Below, one piece after another: positions 60,728 through 64,000 of a stretch of 64,000 nt of DNA (the first letter of the stretch is position 1; every line of letters starts with the position of its first letter). Source of the stretch: an uncultured Bacteroidales bacterium (GTDB lineage Bacteria; Bacteroidota; Bacteroidia; Bacteroidales; FEN-979); NCBI GenBank assembly GCA_903945175.1, contig CAJAUM010000113.1, positions 21,865-85,864 of the forward strand, given 5' to 3'. Below the pieces are notes generated by a model. The model did not search any database, had not been told where the DNA came from, and saw only the letters and a list, made by a program, of their open reading frames with translations. The translations under genes and the position numbers were made by a program.

Positions 60728-63007
60728 CTAATTTTTAATCACTTTTTTCACGGATGAATGTGTTATTGTCTGTATTTTCAGAAAATAAATTCCTACAGGT
60801 AATTCTTTTGAGTCTATTGTGAAAGAATTCAGATGAGTTGATATTTTTATCCACTCCTTTCCAAGTAAATCTATGATCGTTATTTCCTTCAGTCCAAAAC
60901 TGGTATTTTTGATGACAATTTTTAATTCATTGTCAAACGGGTTGGGGTAAAGTTGAACTTCTGAAGGGTTTTGGGAATAATAATTAACATTTGTTGATGG
61001 ATTATTAGTGGAGATATTTGATCTCGAAGAAATTATTAAACTTTTCGAGATTGAACAGGGAATAGGTTTTACGACCTCTATCTGGTAATAAACATACCCA
61101 CTTGGTGGATTTAAATCTGTGTATGAGTTCAGGGTGGATGGGACTGTTGAAAGAAGCGTCATATTAGCAGCGGTTGTTCCTCGGTAGATATTATAAGAAG
61201 GAAAAGAAAAGCCTTCGTAGCTATTCCAGATCAGATTGTAAGAATTCCCCACTCCTGAATTAATATTTAAATGAATAGTCATATTATGAGGACTTCGAGC
61301 AGTTTCAGCATTGCAAAAATCAAATATTGAAATTTTATACCTATTGGCTTGTTGCAATGGATTTGATGAAGTATCAATGAATTTGCTGAGAGAATCATAT
61401 AAGACTGATCCAATCAAATTATATACATTGGCTTGATTCCCTTCTTTGTAAACATTATAGTGATCAATGGAAGAGGAGGTTGGCTTTTCCCAAACAATTT
61501 CATTCTTTCCTGTAATACTATCAACCGTAACTATGCAAATTTCCGGAGTGTTTAACGGAATAAGGGATAATGTAACATTATCCGAGGCTGAACAACCATT
61601 TGGTGTGGTAACTGTGACAGTATATGTTATATTTTCCGTTACTGTAGCTATTGGGTTGGGAATACTTGTGTTGTTCAATCCTGTGGCTGGGGACCATGAA
61701 TATGCCAAACTACCAGTTCCGGTATAATTAGTGGTTGCATTCAGTAAAACAGAACTCCCACAAGTGGCAGAATGGTTGTTTCCTGCATCAACAATTAATG
61801 GATTCACATTCACACTGACATTATCCGCGGCAATACAGTTGTTCACTGTGGTCATTGTGACAGTATAGGTTGTGGGGATGATGGGACTTGCAATGGGGTT
61901 GGGAATATTTGAGGCGTTTAATCCAGTTGACGGAGCCCATGAAAATGAGTTGTTTGATAATGAGAGCTTCCCGAAGAATGGTGTATAATTAGGCTTTCCC
62001 CCAATAATAAATCCCGTATTTGAGTCTGGAAAATTAATGGCTAGAATATTTATGTTTGGAGTGGAGGATACTAATGATTGAAGTTGCCAGGTCCCTCCTC
62101 CATTTGCTGTTTTTAATATTGTGCTATTTGAACCAACAACATATCCAAAATCTATATCAGTAAAATATACCCCATATAACCATTCTTGCAAACCAGTATT
62201 TAGGGTTGTCCATGTATTTCCTCCATTTGTAGTTTTTAAAATCACACCTCCAACTCCCCATTTATAGCCGGCTGCATAACCTGTATTTGAATTTGGAAAC
62301 TGAAGTCTCCATAATTGAGTGATTGGATCTGAATATTGTATTGCCCAGTTTGTTCCGCCGTTGGTAGTTTTTAATATTATACTACCGGTACCTTCACCAC
62401 CAATCGCAAAACCTGTATTTGCATCAGTAAAATATACAGATCCTAAAGAGACAGAAGTCCCAGAAATTTGAGTTGTCCAGTTTATACCACCATCAATAGT
62501 TTTTCTTATAGTACCTCCAGAACCAACAATATATCCAATATTCACATCTGTAAAATAAACAGATTTTATATCAAAATTCAAAATAGAAAAAGTCCAATTT
62601 ATTCCTCCATTAGTTGTTTTTAGAAATACTCCACCACTGCCTTCCCACCCAACAGCATAACCTGTATTTGCACTGGGAAAATATATATCCCATAACATGT
62701 TTGAATTATTCAATGTCTGATATACAATCGACCAAGTAATTCCACCATCTGAAGTTTTAACTATTGTATGATGATCAGCAACAGCGTACCCCGTATTTAT
62801 GTCTGTAAAATAAACAGACCAAACATTAGTATATGACGATCCGGTGATATTCAAATCTATCCATTGGGGGTCGGCATTGAGCTGAACTGCCCCCCCGCAA
62901 GTAATAGTCTGGTCAACTCCAGCATTGACACCACACTGAGAAAACGAAAAATGTCCGTAAATCAAAAATGTACCTAAAAACAAGTATTTTAAAACAATCT
63001 TTTTCAT
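60728..63007 (-). CDS. T9SS-secreted protein with YCF48/BNR-like and PKD-like repeats
   Basis: This 759-residue protein has a signal peptide (MKKIVLKYLFLGTFLIYGHF) and, at ~45-340, seven or eight repeats of ~43 residues. Each contains SVYFTDINTGYAVADHHTIV-type and KTTNGGINWT-type strands, typical of YCF48-like/sialidase-style propellers. Two PKD-like units follow (ATCGSSVLLNATTNYTG and SPATGLNNTSIPNPIA-type, ~350-480), then fibronectin-like strands and a C-terminal sorting domain (VQLYPNPFDNELKIVI; LPVGIYFLKI). The DNA is markedly more AT-rich than its neighbours, suggesting recent acquisition or a fast-evolving surface gene. It shares the strand with the porP-like gene 88 bp upstream. Confidence 0.85.
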   Translation of the reverse strand: MKKIVLKYLFLGTFLIYGHFSFSQCGVNAGVDQTITCGGAVQLNADPQWIDLNITGSSYTNVWSVYFTDINTGYAVADHHTIVKTSDGGITWSIVYQTLNNSNMLWDIYFPSANTGYAVGWEGSGGVFLKTTNGGINWTFSILNFDIKSVYFTDVNIGYIVGSGGTIRKTIDGGINWTTQISGTSVSLGSVYFTDANTGFAIGGEGTGSIILKTTNGGTNWAIQYSDPITQLWRLQFPNSNTGYAAGYKWGVGGVILKTTNGGNTWTTLNTGLQEWLYGVYFTDIDFGYVVGSNSTILKTANGGGTWQLQSLVSSTPNINILAINFPDSNTGFIIGGKPNYTPFFGKLSLSNNSFSWAPSTGLNASNIPNPIASPIIPTTYTVTMTTVNNCIAADNVSVNVNPLIVDAGNNHSATCGSSVLLNATTNYTGTGSLAYSWSPATGLNNTSIPNPIATVTENITYTVTVTTPNGCSASDNVTLSLIPLNTPEICIVTVDSITGKNEIVWEKPTSSSIDHYNVYKEGNQANVYNLIGSVLYDSLSKFIDTSSNPLQQANRYKISIFDFCNAETARSPHNMTIHLNINSGVGNSYNLIWNSYEGFSFPSYNIYRGTTAANMTLLSTVPSTLNSYTDLNPPSGYVYYQIEVVKPIPCSISKSLIISSRSNISTNNPSTNVNYYSQNPSEVQLYPNPFDNELKIVIKNTSFGLKEITIIDLLGKEWIKISTHLNSFTIDSKELPVGIYFLKIQTITHSSVKKVIKN

Positions 63008-63095
63008 GGAACTTAATTTATAGTTTTAAACTTGACACAATACATTTACCTAAGTTATACCCCAGTAGGGATTATAATACAGTTTCTATATATTG

Positions 63096-64000
63096 CTACA
63101 AATACCTGGTATTAAATAAGCTCTTCACTATCACTTTGGGCCTGATGGTGTAACAATATCCAAGAAAGAGTTCGACGCTTCCGCTGGATACTTTCGACAA
63201 ATTGCCGATCGTGTAGTCGTAGGAGGCCCCGATGCGAAACCCCTTCAGATTAACGCCTGCCATCACGGCTACGGCGTCCTGGTAACGGTAAGACAAGCCG
63301 GCCCAGAACAGGTTGTTGTATTCAACCCGGGCGTTGATGTCGAACTGAACATTCAGAAAGTCCGATTTGACCAGTACCGACGGGATGAGATACAGGGGTT
63401 TGCCGCGCTGGGCTGCCAGGTTGATATAGTATCCGCCGGTGAGATAGAAATTCCGCTTTTGCCCGTATTTCACATTGCCAATATCAGTCGAAGATTCCAA
63501 AAGGTTTGTGGCTGAAAGTCCTACATACATCTTCCTGATCTGCTGGTACTGGATACCAAAATCGATATCCGGGAGGATGATCCCCGACTCCTTCTGCTTG
63601 GTCTTGAGCAGCGGGTCCTCAGCTTGTTCAACCGTGAGCTGACCATAATCTATCGATTTGCTTAACATCGAGATTCCCACGCCTATCCCAAGGCTCTTGG
63701 TCTCGTCCTTAAAGGTAAACCGGTAATTGTAGTTGAGCTTCATCCCGATATTGGTCTCAAAGCCAAGCTTATCATACACTACATTCAACCCCAACCCGCT
63801 GTGGATGGCAAATAGGGGGGCGTGCATGTTGAAGACCACCGACAGGGGCGAGACCTTATTGCCATTCTCGTCTTTCAAACCCATCCACTGCTGCCGCCCG
63901 TATACATTGGCACAGAAGGCCTCCTGCGATCCTGCAAACGCAGGATTGTAAAGCGTGCCGTCCAGAAAATACTGGGTCAGTTGTACCTGGCTTTGAGAAT
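63096..64000 (-). CDS. PorP/SprF-family outer-membrane protein (5' end outside window)
   Basis: The frame is open to the right edge. The visible N-terminal part reads SQSQVQLTQYFLDGTLYNPA then FAGSQEAF, the classic mature start of PorP/SprF proteins (Q-x-x-x-x-Q-Y, N-P-A-x-A-G). The rest is a beta-barrel of alternating aromatic strands (YYINLAAQRGKPLYLIPSVL; FRIGASYDYTIGNLSKVSSG) ending in FNTRYL. The first ATG inside (63884) lies well downstream of this conserved start and is not the real start. PorP/SprF proteins attach T9SS cargo to the translocon or cell surface and are often encoded next to cargo genes, here a large T9SS protein downstream. Confidence 0.88.
   Translation of the reverse strand, partial: SQSQVQLTQYFLDGTLYNPAFAGSQEAFCANVYGRQQWMGLKDENGNKVSPLSVVFNMHAPLFAIHSGLGLNVVYDKLGFETNIGMKLNYNYRFTFKDETKSLGIGVGISMLSKSIDYGQLTVEQAEDPLLKTKQKESGIILPDIDFGIQYQQIRKMYVGLSATNLLESSTDIGNVKYGQKRNFYLTGGYYINLAAQRGKPLYLIPSVLVKSDFLNVQFDINARVEYNNLFWAGLSYRYQDAVAVMAGVNLKGFRIGASYDYTIGNLSKVSSGSVELFLGYCYTIRPKVIVKSLFNTRYL

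Noticed and set aside
63884..64000. Treating ATG at 63884 as the start of the PorP/SprF gene
   Set aside because: The frame continues to the edge and encodes the conserved mature N-terminus QYFLDGTLYNPAFAGS upstream of that ATG.

Overview
The window is chromosomal DNA from a member of the Bacteroidota. Four proteins carry or once carried a type IX secretion (T9SS) C-terminal sorting domain, and a PorP/SprF-family outer-membrane protein sits at the right edge. There are three TonB-dependent receptors with carboxypeptidase-regulatory-like N-termini, HmuY-like haem-binding proteins, a short primary sigma factor without region 1.1, a DUF1573-yajC-ybbR-coaE cluster, and many copies of the Bacteroidota -7 promoter box TAnnTTTG. 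HydE ([FeFe]-hydrogenase maturation) and MqnA (futalosine menaquinone route) suggest an anaerobic or facultative fermenter that makes menaquinone. The genus cannot be named from this sequence. No rRNA, tRNA, CRISPR array, insertion sequence or intact prophage was seen.

Layout. 1-11958 (+): the end of tamB, a T9SS cargo gene, then addA and addB (double-strand break repair) separated by an amino-sugar kinase fused to a RapZ C-terminal domain and by a MurU-like nucleotidyltransferase. The transferase gene is bracketed by inverted heptamer arrays. 11939-16896: a complete AmmeMemoRadiSam set (a lipoprotein MEMO-AMMECR1 fusion, a polytopic spermidine-synthase-like protein, and a radical SAM enzyme with a twin-arginine-like leader) that appears to be built for the cell envelope. 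16935-20554: a secreted EEP-family nuclease/phosphatase, then degP translationally coupled to rpoD. 21061-25680: palindromes, then a haem-uptake operon with two HmuY-like proteins around an HmuR-like receptor. 25685-28803: a ZnuD-like receptor with a His-rich small partner, an unusual folded intercistronic region, and the scar of a deleted hybrid sensor kinase. 28839-34702: OsmC, a second MEMO protein, a tyrosine phosphatase, and a rifampicin-phosphotransferase-like enzyme with its partner gene. 34751-45820: DEAD-box helicase, GT-C enzyme, hybrid kinase, gap, PSRP, pyrG, yidC, mqnA. 45918-51568: a haemoglobin-type receptor locus, then coaE, ybbR-like, yajC, DUF1573 and aroK. 51604-58869: a TrmA/RlmD-type methyltransferase, hydE, a LytTR regulator, ychF and two lipoproteins. 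59109-64000: T9SS surface proteins and PorP.

Three themes deserve attention. First, the AmmeMemoRadiSam genes look exported, and a second exported MEMO paralogue lies 13 kb away. Second, 7-bp tandem repeat arrays sit exactly at gene ends and supply the last codons or stop codons of several genes (MurU-like, RPH-like, MqnA). Third, three metal or haem receptors each have a distinct small partner gene and candidate cis-acting sites. All assignments rest on reading the sequence and on remembered family features; no database search was run.
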